Source of the DNA: Acinetobacter pseudolwoffii
GTDB taxonomy: Bacteria > Pseudomonadota > Gammaproteobacteria > Pseudomonadales > Moraxellaceae
Assembly: GCF_002803605.1 (NCBI RefSeq)
Contig: NZ_PHRG01000003.1
Location: forward strand, 372,001 to 436,000
Direction: 5' to 3'
DNA length: 64,000 nt
The notes beneath the pieces are model-generated. The model did not search any database, was not told the DNA's origin, and was given only the letters and a program-made list of their open reading frames with translations. Positions 1 through 8,818 of the stretch are shown here, in pieces. The translations under genes were made by a program, and so were the position numbers. Position 1 is the stretch's first letter. Every line of letters starts with the position of its first letter.

Positions 1-370
1 GCGGCTGCGAAATTTCAATGACAGCCCCGATTTGCATCTGGCTCAAGGCGCGTGACACTTTGCCTTGCTGTTTCACCGCAATAATCAGATCACCATTTTT
101 TAATACCGTCACCACAGAATAATATCGCTGATGACGTACACCATCGAGTCTTATTGTTACTGCAATATGCTGGCCAGCCTGAAATGACCTGGCTTTAAAA
201 TTATGATTCGGGCGCAAGTGAATCTTGAAAAAGTCAGGACTGATGGCCTGAATGCCCATAATGGCCGCTTTAACTTTTTTAAACGCCCAGGTTGGATGGA
301 TTTTTTCACCAATAAAATCAATGAAATCTTCACGAACCCAATGCGGCTGATAGGTCGGCATACTTGTCAT
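1..370 (-). CDS. Ferredoxin/flavodoxin reductase family protein, N-terminal part (runs off the left edge)
   Basis: About 123 codons are visible, reading leftwards out of the window. The start ATG follows AAGGGGA by a normal spacing. The translated part has a flavin-reductase-type beta barrel: FQAGQHI at residues 63-69 and the FAD-binding R-Y-Y-S signature at 82-85. In this family such enzymes pass electrons from NAD(P)H to an iron-sulfur protein. In Acinetobacter they are often paired with a membrane fatty acid desaturase, which could lie to the left, but that is not visible. The NAD domain and any C-terminal 2Fe-2S domain are outside the window, so the exact subfamily is undecided. Confidence 0.75.
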   Translation of the reverse strand, partial: MTSMPTYQPHWVREDFIDFIGEKIHPTWAFKKVKAAIMGIQAISPDFFKIHLRPNHNFKARSFQAGQHIAVTIRLDGVRHQRYYSVVTVLKNGDLIIAVKQQGKVSRALSQMQIGAVIEISQP

Positions 371-906
371 TTTTATCCCCTTATCCGCAGACAGTAATAT
401 TAATGTACAACTGTCTATTTATTATGTTGTCAGCATAAAGCGTTTTATAATTCAGACCATATCAATACAGGTCAAATTATGTGCTTATCAAACATAATAG
501 AGCTTTTTGTCGGACAATATGAAGCAAAAGCATCTGCTGAAACTATAGTTTTTAGAAAAAGGGATTTTTATATCTGTTAATTCTGCTAACTCTATATAAA
601 AAGCTGACTTTTATAGGGAAATCAATTCTGAGTGATTTTTTTGCTTGTGAGATCGTCATGCGATACATTATTTGTCATCTCTAGTAATTTGAATTGATAA
701 CATAGCATCCTTAAATTGCTAACCGTATATATTAGCTTCTCTAATTATTGCTACGTTAGTTTTATTCTTTTTAGACAAATTCGTAAAGGGTAGTTTTTTA
801 AAGAATAGTTGAAATGTATAGCAATATACCAACCATTCTTCTGACTCTATTTCCTGGCTGTGTTATTGGTTGTTTTTGATAAACTTAAAAGACAAAGAAT
901 TAGTCT
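371..906. other. Intergenic stretch, no gene seen
   Basis: About 535 AT-rich bases between two divergently read genes. I see no open frame with a credible start and no RNA gene. The 30-45 bases next to the reductase start hold a candidate operator, listed separately; the rest shows nothing I can name. Confidence 0.5.
390..415. promoter_or_regulatory. Candidate operator upstream of the ferredoxin reductase
   Basis: GACAGT (390-395) and ACTGTC (410-415) form an inverted repeat 20-45 bases before the reductase start codon. The 16 bases at 400-415, read on the minus strand as GACAGTTGTACATTAA, recur with one change at 59029-59044 upstream of a fatty acid desaturase gene. The regulator is not known; a TetR-family lipid regulator would be the usual kind. 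Confidence 0.45.
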
Positions 907-1179
907 ATGAAAAAAATATTATATATCAGCATTTTATCTTTTGCACTAACCTCGGTATCTTTGTTTTATCAAAGATACATCCCTATTAATCGTATAGTGG
1001 TAGATCAAATTGAGGAAGTACATAGACTTGCAGGAGGATTTCCTTTTGTATTCTTAATTGATGGAGATTTTACATCACCTGCTAATAATATAAGTGTGTT
1101 ATTTATTTTCTGGGATCAAGATGAATTTCTCTTTAACTATTTTCTTTTAAATTATTTATTTTGGTTAAGTGTTTTATTA

Positions 1180-2020
1180 GGGCGTGTCCTCATTTGAAAA
1201 ATTGGTTTTAAATACTTAAAATCCTCCTTTAAGCTCTTTTGATTTCTATATTTTTTCAATGGCACGTACTCTTCTCACCGATGATATCTGGCAGCAAATT
1301 CAAGATACTATGCGATTACACGGTTGTTACTGTTCAAAGAATAGTAGAAATATCATGGAAGCGATCTTATGGAAACTGCGTACAGGCGCCACATGGCGTG
1401 ATATTCCCCAAGAATTTTGTCCTTGGCAAACTGCTTACAATCGCTTTAATCGTTGGGCAAGCAAGGGATTGTGGGATAAATTTTTTTTAGATTACGAGGC
1501 GTCTTGGATCAAGAATGGGTATTCATTGACGGAAGTTACATACGCGTGCATCAACATGCAAGTGGAGCTCGGCATGGTTTCGAAAGAGCAATTGGACAAT
1601 CACGTGGTGGACGAACAACAAAAATACATCTTGCAACCGACGCGAATGGATTACCGATTGATTTTAAAATCACTGGGGGTGACGTCCACGACAGTCAAGT
1701 TGCAAAACAACTGATTGATACGGTAGACGAGGCAACTTATCTCATTGCTGATAAGGGGTATGATGCTGAGCACATTAGAATATATGCCAAGAACAAGAAT
1801 ATGATTCCCATTATTCCATTGAGATCAAACAGTAAGAGATCGAATAAGGAATTTGATAAATATCTATATAAATTAAGACATTTAGTTGAAAATGCTTTTG
1901 CGAGATTAAAACATTTCCGTGCTATTGCAACTCGATTTGATAAACTGGCACGCAATTATAAATCTATGATTCGTATAGCCTGTATATTTATTTGGTGCAA
2001 AGCCAAATGAGGACACACCC
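1180..2020 (+). mobile_element. Complete IS5-family (IS427-like) insertion sequence
   Basis: An 841-bp element bounded by 17-bp terminal inverted repeats, GGGCGTGTCCTCATTTG on the left and GGGTGTGTCCTCATTTG read inwards from the right, with one mismatch. A TA dinucleotide lies directly outside each end (1178-1179 and 2021-2022), consistent with the short target duplications of the IS427 group. It carries one transposase in two overlapping frames. It sits inside a small membrane-protein gene. Confidence 0.9.
1259..2010 (+). CDS. IS5-family DDE transposase, expressed by -1 frameshift
   Basis: The first frame begins MARTLLTDDIWQQI and carries the N-terminal helix-turn-helix (residues 1-77). At 1481-1488 eight T followed by A give a T TTT TTA slippery heptamer. 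A -1 shift there joins the second frame, which continues RLRGVLDQEWVFIDGSY and runs to 2010, giving about 250 residues, the usual size for the IS427 group. The catalytic triad is visible: D in FIDGS, D in ADKGYD, and E in VENAFARLK. The stop codon lies inside the right inverted repeat. All key residues are intact, so the element may still be active. Confidence 0.88.
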
Positions 2021-2126
2021 TAGCTTTTTACTTTATGAAAAAGAAATTTAAGATTTTATAATTTTCTAAAACCAATGCCCTAAAACTCCATATATAACTT
2101 TAAAAATCAATGATATGAGTATTTAT

Positions 2127-2160
2127 AAAAAGCCTATCCTCTCTAGAATAGGCTTTTCTT
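2127..2160. terminator. Bidirectional intrinsic terminator
   Basis: AAAGCCTAT and ATAGGCTTT form a 9-bp stem with flanking A and T runs. It lies between the interrupted membrane-protein gene and the convergent acyl-CoA ligase. Confidence 0.75.
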
Positions 2161-2211
2161 ATGACAAAAGATATGTCATATATGGCTCAATCAAAATTTC
2201 ATGTTGAGGCT

Positions 2212-3849
2212 CTAACCGACAGCCTGCTCTAAAAGAATATTCCCATAGAGTTCCCGCAAATCTTTTTTCAGCATCTTTCCAGTTCCACTTAGTGGAATTG
2301 AGTCTACAAAAACCACTCTGTCTGGAACCTGCCATTTAGCGACTTTATCAGCATAATAATCGAGTAGCTCTGTCTCACTCAGCTGACTGTCCGATTTTTT
2401 AATCGCAATCAATACCGGACGTTCATCCCACTTTGGATGCTGGGCGGCAATCACCGCCGCCATCGCAATTTCCGGATGGCCCATAGCAATATTTTCCAGA
2501 TCCACCGATGAAATCCATTCGCCGCCAGACTTGATTAAATCTTTGGAACGGTCACTGAGTTTTACAAAACCATCTTGATTCAGCGTGCCAATATCCCCTG
2601 TATCTAACCAACCATCCTCAGTCAATGGAGATTCTTGCTTACCGAAATACTTATTAATAACCCAGTGCCCTTTCACCTGTAAACTTCCGATAGTTTCACC
2701 ATCTCGTTCAATTTCATGCGTACATTTTTCTACATCAGTTAAACGTACACTAACCCCAAATGGCGGTCGGCCTTGAGACAGACGAATCTGCTGTTTTTCT
2801 TCATCTGATAGCTGTAAATGTTTGGCTTTGAGCTGATTGGCAGTAGCCACTGGACCTGTTTCCGTCATGCCCCAAGCATGAATTGTTTCACAGTTAAACT
2901 GCTCTTTGAAAGTTCGTAACATTGCCGGTGGACAGGCCGATCCTCCGATTACATTACGTTTCAGACTTTCCAGCTTGGAACCTGACTGGTTTGCTGCGGC
3001 AATCAAACCCTGCCAGATGGTTGGCACGCCAAGCGCCACTGAAACTTTATAAGTATCAATCAGATTCACCAGACTGGCACCATCCAGACCTGGCCCCGGC
3101 AGTACCAGCGTGCATCCCACCATGGCTGCCGCGTATGGCGTGCCCCATGCATTCACATGGAACATCGGCACCACTGGCAACATAATATCGGCAGCCGAGA
3201 CATTTAATGAGTCCGGTAAAATGATGGCATAGCTATGTAATACAGTAGAGCGATGGCTATATAGCACGCCTTTAGGGTTGCCCGTGGTTCCTGATGTATA
3301 GCACAGTGAACTGGCTGAGTTTTCATCAATGACTGGCCATTCAAATTCTGTGTGTTGACTGGCAATCAGATCATCATAAAATTGCACTTCTGGAATGGCT
3401 TCAGTGACGCTCGGATCGGCAGCATCCAGACAGATAAAATGCTCGACTGAGGTCAGCAGCGGTTTTACCGCCTTGATTAAAGGTACAAATGTTTTATCAA
3501 AGATGACCACACGATCTGCCGCATCATTCATAATAAAAATCAGCTGCTCCGGAAACAGGCGCGGATTAATGGTATGACAGACCAGACCGCTGCCAGAAAT
3601 AGCATACCAGGACTCTAAATGGCGATGATTATTCCAGGCAATGGTGGCAACCCGATCTCCCTGTTCCAAGCCGAGTTGTTGCAATACCTTGGCAAAACGT
3701 TTCGAGTTTTGATGAATTTCGCCCCAGTTAGTCACCTTAATGCTGGTGTCGGTATTTTTGGAAATTACCTCGGTATCGGCATGATAGCGCCCTGCATGTT
3801 CAATCATGCTGCTGATCAGTAAAGGCTGAAACATCATATTTCCGAGCAT
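2212..3849 (-). CDS. Acyl-CoA synthetase, AlkK-type medium/long-chain fatty acid ligase
   Basis: Activates a fatty acid to its CoA thioester with ATP via an acyl-adenylate, feeding beta-oxidation. The 545 residues match the ANL superfamily. The P-loop-like signature YTSGTTGNPKG is near residue 185, the GWLDTGDIG motif is in the C-terminal part, and GKMLKKDL near the end supplies the catalytic lysine. The N-terminus (MLGNMM, then TIAWNNHRHLE and CHTINPRL) resembles AlkK of Pseudomonas alkane plasmids. AAAGGAG six bases before ATG fixes the start. It is a single gene, divergent from the MocR-type regulator. Substrate length cannot be read from sequence. Confidence 0.88.
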   Translation of the reverse strand: MLGNMMFQPLLISSMIEHAGRYHADTEVISKNTDTSIKVTNWGEIHQNSKRFAKVLQQLGLEQGDRVATIAWNNHRHLESWYAISGSGLVCHTINPRLFPEQLIFIMNDAADRVVIFDKTFVPLIKAVKPLLTSVEHFICLDAADPSVTEAIPEVQFYDDLIASQHTEFEWPVIDENSASSLCYTSGTTGNPKGVLYSHRSTVLHSYAIILPDSLNVSAADIMLPVVPMFHVNAWGTPYAAAMVGCTLVLPGPGLDGASLVNLIDTYKVSVALGVPTIWQGLIAAANQSGSKLESLKRNVIGGSACPPAMLRTFKEQFNCETIHAWGMTETGPVATANQLKAKHLQLSDEEKQQIRLSQGRPPFGVSVRLTDVEKCTHEIERDGETIGSLQVKGHWVINKYFGKQESPLTEDGWLDTGDIGTLNQDGFVKLSDRSKDLIKSGGEWISSVDLENIAMGHPEIAMAAVIAAQHPKWDERPVLIAIKKSDSQLSETELLDYYADKVAKWQVPDRVVFVDSIPLSGTGKMLKKDLRELYGNILLEQAVG

Positions 3850-4320
3850 TGTCCACTCCTTTGTGCTTGTTATTGGTCCGTGTATTCGTATCGTTGTTAT
3901 ATATACATGATGGTTCGGTCTAAGACCGTGACATAGTTTTTATCATCATGTGGACTGAATTTAGCAAGTAAATCTGAATTTGTAAGTATCGAATTGTGAC
4001 AAATTAAGAGAAGTGACTCAGGCGTATAAAAATTAGAATACGATTGATGGAGAGGTAGAGAATTTCCCTAGAAAGGTTGAGACCTGATATTCAATTTAAT
4101 GATCATGTATTGAGTTCATGTCGACCCGATTAATACAACCATCCCATTTGAATGGAAATATTTACTTGGATACTGATCTTAGAAGAACAGTACAGCAGAT
4201 CGATAGAACGCCAGCTTGAAAATAGACTGACAACCACATTAACCTTAATTTGTTATATTGAGCATCTTGAAATATGCTATAAATCAAAATAATTAGAACA
4301 GTCTTAGTTCAAGCAAGTGT
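3850..4320. other. Divergent intergenic region, no gene
   Basis: About 470 bases between the acyl-CoA ligase and the MocR-type regulator, presumably holding both promoters. The only clear structure is the palindrome at 3914-3931. No open frame or RNA gene is evident. Confidence 0.5.
3914..3929. promoter_or_regulatory. Candidate operator TTCGGTCTAAGACCGT
   Basis: CGGTCT-A-AGACCG is a perfect inverted repeat about 65 bases upstream of the acyl-CoA ligase start. A 15/16 identical copy in opposite orientation lies at 28884-28899, between an acyl-CoA dehydrogenase gene and a TetR gene. The sharing suggests a fatty-acid-metabolism regulator, possibly that TetR protein. Confidence 0.6.
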
Positions 4321-5721
4321 ATGTATAAGTCTGAAAAACTGGCGCAGAATATCCGTCAGATGATTGAAAACGGCGTATGGAGGGTACATGAAAAATTACC
4401 TTCACTCCGCGAACAGACCCAATTGTCTGGCTATAGCCTGATGACGGTACTCAATGCTTATCAGGAACTTGAAGCGCAAGGTCTGGTTTATGCCAGAGAT
4501 AAATCCGGCTATTACGTTGCAGAGCGTTCTACAGATCTGGTCAACAGCAAACAACCAATCCAGATTAGTTTAAGCCCAAAAGTTCAAATCAACTCTGTGG
4601 TATTTAATTATTTAAAATCGATCCAAGCAGCAGAAATTGTGCCTTTTGGTTCCGCATTTCCCAATGCAGAGCTGTTATATAACGCCAAATTTATGCAGAT
4701 TCTGGCGCAGCAGGCCAAAAGAAAAAGCAGTTATAACAACCAGAATCATATGCCGCCTGGCAATCAGGATTTACGCCAACTGATTGCCAATCGTTACCAG
4801 TTGCAAGGCATTGCTTGCCATGCAGATGACATTGTCATTACATCCGGTGCACTAGAAGCACTGAATCTGTCTTTACAGGCATTGACCCAACCCGGTGATT
4901 TTATCCTGCTGCAACAAACCATATTTTATGGGGCCTGGCAGGCAGCCGAGCGTTTGGGGCTACAGGTGATTACTATCCCTGAGCATCCGCAATTCGGTTT
5001 TGATCTGGCATCATTTGAACAGGCTTTGAAACAGTATCCGATCAAGGTGTGCTGGCTAATGCTGAACGCGCATAATCCGATTGGCTTTACTGTTAGTTCG
5101 GAAATTAAACAGAGAATTGCTGAACTTTTGTATGAATATCAGGTCTATTTAATCGAAGATGATGTTTATCAGGAATTGAATTATGGTTCATCCAAACCGC
5201 TACCGGTTAAATATTTTGACCAGCATCAGATGGTGCTGCACTGTGCTTCATTTTCCAAAACACTAGGCATGGGCGCACGCGTCGGTTGGGTCTATGCCGG
5301 TCCATTTTCCGATACCATTCAGCATTTGCAGCTCATGAGCACTTTAACGGTCAGTCCCTTACTCCAGAACACGCTGGTAGAATTTATTTCGCATCATCAT
5401 TATGAAAAACATTTACGACAGCTAAGATATAATCTGGAAAAATATAAAAAGAAGTTTTATCAGGAACTCAAAAACCGCTTAGCGCCTACATGTAAAATTT
5501 ACTATTATTCCAGTGGTTATTTTCTCTGGATCGAATTGCCAAATGGTCTAGATGGACAGGTGCTTTATGAGCAACTGATTCAGAAAGGTATTTCAATCGC
5601 CCCTGCATTATTGTTTAAACCGGATCATGCCAGTCAGCATTATATGCGCCTGAATTGTTCTTTTGAATGGACCACCGAGATACAAAATGCAGTGAATCTT
5701 TTAGCAGATACGATTCAGTAG
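4321..5721 (+). CDS. MocR/GntR-type regulator with PLP aminotransferase domain (YdcR-like)
   Basis: The 466-residue protein has an N-terminal winged helix of the GntR kind (residues 1-70, with KLPSLREQTQLSGYSLMTV). It is linked to a fold-type I aminotransferase domain. The PLP-binding lysine is K313 in SFSKTLGMGARVGW. Its beginning and length resemble E. coli YdcR. Such proteins are usually transcription factors that sense PLP or an amine rather than working enzymes. It reads away from the acyl-CoA ligase and ends at a strong terminator, so its target is not obvious from context. Confidence 0.85.
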   Translation: MYKSEKLAQNIRQMIENGVWRVHEKLPSLREQTQLSGYSLMTVLNAYQELEAQGLVYARDKSGYYVAERSTDLVNSKQPIQISLSPKVQINSVVFNYLKSIQAAEIVPFGSAFPNAELLYNAKFMQILAQQAKRKSSYNNQNHMPPGNQDLRQLIANRYQLQGIACHADDIVITSGALEALNLSLQALTQPGDFILLQQTIFYGAWQAAERLGLQVITIPEHPQFGFDLASFEQALKQYPIKVCWLMLNAHNPIGFTVSSEIKQRIAELLYEYQVYLIEDDVYQELNYGSSKPLPVKYFDQHQMVLHCASFSKTLGMGARVGWVYAGPFSDTIQHLQLMSTLTVSPLLQNTLVEFISHHHYEKHLRQLRYNLEKYKKKFYQELKNRLAPTCKIYYYSSGYFLWIELPNGLDGQVLYEQLIQKGISIAPALLFKPDHASQHYMRLNCSFEWTTEIQNAVNLLADTIQ

Positions 5722-5727
5722 AAATAG

Positions 5728-5763
5728 AAAAAGCGTGGATGATTTCATCCACGCTTTTTTTAG
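5728..5763. terminator. Bidirectional intrinsic terminator
   Basis: AAAGCGTGGATGA and TCATCCACGCTTT pair around a two-base centre, followed by seven T. It separates the MocR-type gene from the convergent porin gene. Confidence 0.85.
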
Positions 5764-5790
5764 GTCAAGATACCCGAATTTACAAGCATC

Positions 5791-7107
5791 TTAGAAGTTG
5801 TAAATGGCAACCGCATTGATACGATTGTCCTCACCTTTATTACTGCCATTTGGTGTAGCTGCAGCTACTGCCTCACGTTCACCATAAACATATTCCAGAC
5901 CAAAACTGAGTGGCTTGGTTGGGCTATAGAACACGTTTGCCCACGCTTGCCAGAGGTCTTTGTTAACTGCTGTTAGAGTCGGGGCAGCAGCAATATATCC
6001 ATTATCTTGGTCAAAATTCATATAACCATAGCCTAATGTACCGCGCAACTTGTCATTAAATTGCTGGGTTAAGCCCACCGAAATCGAATCGAATTCACTT
6101 TGGTAAAGATCGCTGCCTGCTGCTACTACACCGGTATTGGCATTCGAGACAAAGCTACTATCGCCTTTGACATGATAATAATCCGCTTTTAAAGTCGTCC
6201 CCGGCACAATGTCATATTTCGCCCCCAGCCCTACGCCCCACGCCATTTCTTCATTTTCATTGATGCGTTTTTCATGACCCATGGCACGTGCACTGACTGC
6301 AAAATTATCGGCAAATTTATGATTTAAACGTGCGGTTAAAGCCGGTAGGCGTTGTTTAATTGTACCGTCTTTTGGATCTTCAACTGCAACGACCAGATTG
6401 GTTTCAGGGCTGAAAGTGCTGGTGTGGCGTACTTGTGGTGTGCGTTTAATCGAACCCCCAGCATATACCAGAGCATCTACAGTTTCCGGAATATAGTCTG
6501 GCGTGGCAAAGTTTGACCAAGTTTGACCGATCAGCCAGTTAGCATAGCTGATATAAGCATGACGAATTCGCAGGTTGTCAAAGCCGGCCCCACCTAAAAA
6601 GTCCACCTCAACTTTACCGCTGAGTGCTTTATCCCCAGCACCTACAGGTGCTTTAAAATCCATCCCTAAACGCGTGGCAGAAAGTGTCGACTTAAACTCA
6701 TCACTACGCTCCCCAGCACCTTCAAGTGGTACTGCACCAATCTGGTTAAACATGCGGACTGGTAAACCACCTTCAGCCTGATAAGATGCATCGGCACGAA
6801 TGTTTCCGTATAGATTAAACTCGGCACCACTGGCGATTTTCATCACCGGTTTGCTGACTGGAGTTGCAGGTGTAGATGCGACGACCGACGCAGTTACAGC
6901 CGCTTTCTGAACTTGCTGCTGTTCAATCAAGGCACGTAAGGCCTGAACTTCCTGGCGCAGTTGTTCAATTTCCTGCTGACTGCTTTGCGTGGTTTGTGCT
7001 TGAACCGATAAGCTCATGCTCCCCATACTGATTGCAATCATGCTCATCAAAAGCGTGTGTTTTAGTGTTGGCTTATTGATTGTTGTGGTGAATAGTGTCG
7101 TGTTCAT
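5791..7107 (-). CDS. benP: DcaP-type outer membrane porin, probable benzoate porin BenP
   Basis: A 438-residue outer-membrane protein, taking the ATG start. The upstream in-frame TTG at 7146 is less likely, because the protein from the ATG begins with a signal peptide (KHTLLMSMIAISMG...VQAQ). A short coiled coil follows the cleavage site (QQEIEQLRQEVQALRALIEQ). The barrel opens with ASGAEFNLYGNIRADASY and ends in aromatic YNF, as expected for porins. It lies directly downstream of the permease gene in the same direction, matching the benK/benP partnership of A. baylyi. Specific transport of benzoate is inferred from context; the DcaP family also carries dicarboxylates. Confidence 0.8.
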   Translation of the reverse strand: MNTTLFTTTINKPTLKHTLLMSMIAISMGSMSLSVQAQTTQSSQQEIEQLRQEVQALRALIEQQQVQKAAVTASVVASTPATPVSKPVMKIASGAEFNLYGNIRADASYQAEGGLPVRMFNQIGAVPLEGAGERSDEFKSTLSATRLGMDFKAPVGAGDKALSGKVEVDFLGGAGFDNLRIRHAYISYANWLIGQTWSNFATPDYIPETVDALVYAGGSIKRTPQVRHTSTFSPETNLVVAVEDPKDGTIKQRLPALTARLNHKFADNFAVSARAMGHEKRINENEEMAWGVGLGAKYDIVPGTTLKADYYHVKGDSSFVSNANTGVVAAGSDLYQSEFDSISVGLTQQFNDKLRGTLGYGYMNFDQDNGYIAAAPTLTAVNKDLWQAWANVFYSPTKPLSFGLEYVYGEREAVAAATPNGSNKGEDNRINAVAIYNF

Positions 7108-7218
7108 CCTAAACTCGCTTTTTATTGTTCGACTAGATTCTAGCAACAGATCACCACCCGTTACGATGGCGATCTATATCATTGGTAATACTATCTTTAT
7201 TAACTATAGTTTAATTCA

Positions 7219-8589
7219 TTAACTGGTCTTTTCTGCCAGTGAATCTGGCTGAATAGTCTTCGCTGTAAGGGCTTGACCATCTACAGAGCTTTTTAAGTTC
7301 ACCAGGAAAATTGCCAGCGCAGCAATCACGCCAGGAATCGCAATAGCAAAGAAGTTCATTTGATGCGGTAAATTCATGGTTAATAAAGCACCGGTCAGTA
7401 CCGGACCAACAATCGCCCCAATACGTCCAATCCCTGATGCCCAGCCCATGCCGGTAGAACGCACCGTCGATGGATAATATTGTGCAACAAAGGTATAGAG
7501 TAGAATTTGTGAGCCAATCGTTGCAGCACCTGCTACAGCAATCAGGGTATAGAGCACAAACTGCGGACTGTTAAAGCCAAGCAAGATCAGGGCGATTGCT
7601 CCGCATAAAAACATGATTGTGAGGACTTTTTTGATGTGGAAACGATCTGCCAGATAACCACCGCCAATTGCACCGACCATCCCCCCAATATTTAATGCAA
7701 ACAGGAAGATCATACTGGCACCTAGCGAGTAACCGGCCTGAATCATCAGTTTAGGTAACCAGCTTCCCAAGGCATAGACCATTAATAGGCACATAAAGAA
7801 CGCCAGCCAGAACATGAAGGTACTGAAGCTGCGACCTTGTTGAAATAGTGCTTTTAATGGGGCTTCATCACCTTTTTGTACTTCATTCAGTACAAACTGG
7901 GTGTCACTGGTAATAACCTGTGTCGGAGATATTTTTTGAATAATATCATTTGCTTGTGCAGTCTGTTGCTTGTTGGTCAAGTACATCAGCGATTCTGGCA
8001 AGTATTTCCAAAGAATTGGCAAAAGTAACAGTGGAATACCGGCTAACAAGAACATGATTTTCCAGCCATATTGTGGCACCAGCCATGCACCTAACAGCGC
8101 AGAGGTCATACCGCCAATCGCATAGCCACTAAACATTAAGGCCACCAAAGTACTGCGGATACGCTTAGGCGCATATTCGGTCATCAAGGCCACCACGTTC
8201 GGCATAACCCCGCCAATCCCTAAGCCGGCAAGGAAACGTAAGATTCCGAATTCGACCGGTGATGTCGCAAAAGCACCGATGAATGTGAATCCACTAAAAA
8301 TAGCCACGCACATCATGATGGTTTTTTTACGACCTAACTTATCGGACAAGGTTCCAAAAGTCATGGCACCAAACATCATGCCAAATAATGCGGTACTGGC
8401 CAGCATCCCGGCTTGCACTGTAGTTAATGACCATTCTTGCATCAACAGAGGCAAGGCCACCCCATAGATCACCAGATCATAGCCATCAAAAATAATGATC
8501 AGCAAACACCAGATCAGCACGCCCCAGTGAAAGGGCGTGAACTTTGCTTCATCAATCAGCGTATTTATATTCACTTTATTTGTAGACAT
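7219..8589 (-). CDS. benK: MFS aromatic acid:H+ symporter, benzoate permease BenK
   Basis: A 456-residue inner-membrane transporter of the aromatic acid:H+ symporter family with twelve hydrophobic segments. The first carries the family's IIIFDGYDLVIYGVALP, with the conserved aspartate. The MFS loop signature GTLSDKLGRKKT follows segment 2. GGAGGT closely precedes the ATG at 8589 and favours it over the GTG two codons earlier. It follows catM by about 230 bases in the same direction and has an imperfect CatM-type site upstream. PcaK- or VanK-like substrates cannot be fully excluded, but the benzoate cluster next door makes BenK the best call. Confidence 0.82.
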   Translation of the reverse strand: MSTNKVNINTLIDEAKFTPFHWGVLIWCLLIIIFDGYDLVIYGVALPLLMQEWSLTTVQAGMLASTALFGMMFGAMTFGTLSDKLGRKKTIMMCVAIFSGFTFIGAFATSPVEFGILRFLAGLGIGGVMPNVVALMTEYAPKRIRSTLVALMFSGYAIGGMTSALLGAWLVPQYGWKIMFLLAGIPLLLLPILWKYLPESLMYLTNKQQTAQANDIIQKISPTQVITSDTQFVLNEVQKGDEAPLKALFQQGRSFSTFMFWLAFFMCLLMVYALGSWLPKLMIQAGYSLGASMIFLFALNIGGMVGAIGGGYLADRFHIKKVLTIMFLCGAIALILLGFNSPQFVLYTLIAVAGAATIGSQILLYTFVAQYYPSTVRSTGMGWASGIGRIGAIVGPVLTGALLTMNLPHQMNFFAIAIPGVIAALAIFLVNLKSSVDGQALTAKTIQPDSLAEKTS

Positions 8590-8674
8590 CTCCACCTCCA
8601 GATTGTGAAGTTCAATTTATGAAAGCCACAATGAAGAAGATGCAGAATAATGTCCAAAACTGAATAGGCATGCC

Positions 8675-8692
8675 TTTATACCTATAAAGTCT
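8675..8692. promoter_or_regulatory. Imperfect CatM-type site upstream of benK
   Basis: ATAC-N7-GTCT at 8678-8692, one base from the ATAC-N7-GTAT consensus known for CatM/BenM. It overlaps the inverted repeat CTTTATA-CC-TATAAAG. It lies 85-105 bases before benK, so CatM control of benK-benP is plausible. Confidence 0.5.
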
Positions 8693-8818
8693 GATTCAGG
8701 CTAAACATTTAAATTAATTAAAAAATATATTATTGAATGGTGGAATATTTTTTAATATAGGCTAATAAACTTGCCAAGAGCTGCTGATTGCTGTGCCTCT
8801 TGAAATGATTGATTGGAC

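Larger units (their letters stand above)
907..2061 (+). pseudogene. Small membrane-protein gene split by an insertion sequence
   Basis: The open frame starts with MKKILYISILSF, an N-terminal membrane segment, and runs 91 codons to the left end of the insertion sequence. If the element and one copy of the TA duplication are removed, the frame continues without a break through AFYFMKKKFKIL and stops at 2059-2061. That gives a 103-residue protein with a hydrophobic segment near each end and a basic C-terminus. The gene as it stands ends in five codons contributed by the element. I do not recognise the family. The clean reconstruction argues that insertion was recent. Confidence 0.7.

Noticed and set aside
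203..397. A 64-codon forward frame at the left end
   Set aside because: It is antisense to the ferredoxin reductase gene, which has clear family motifs and a ribosome-binding site.
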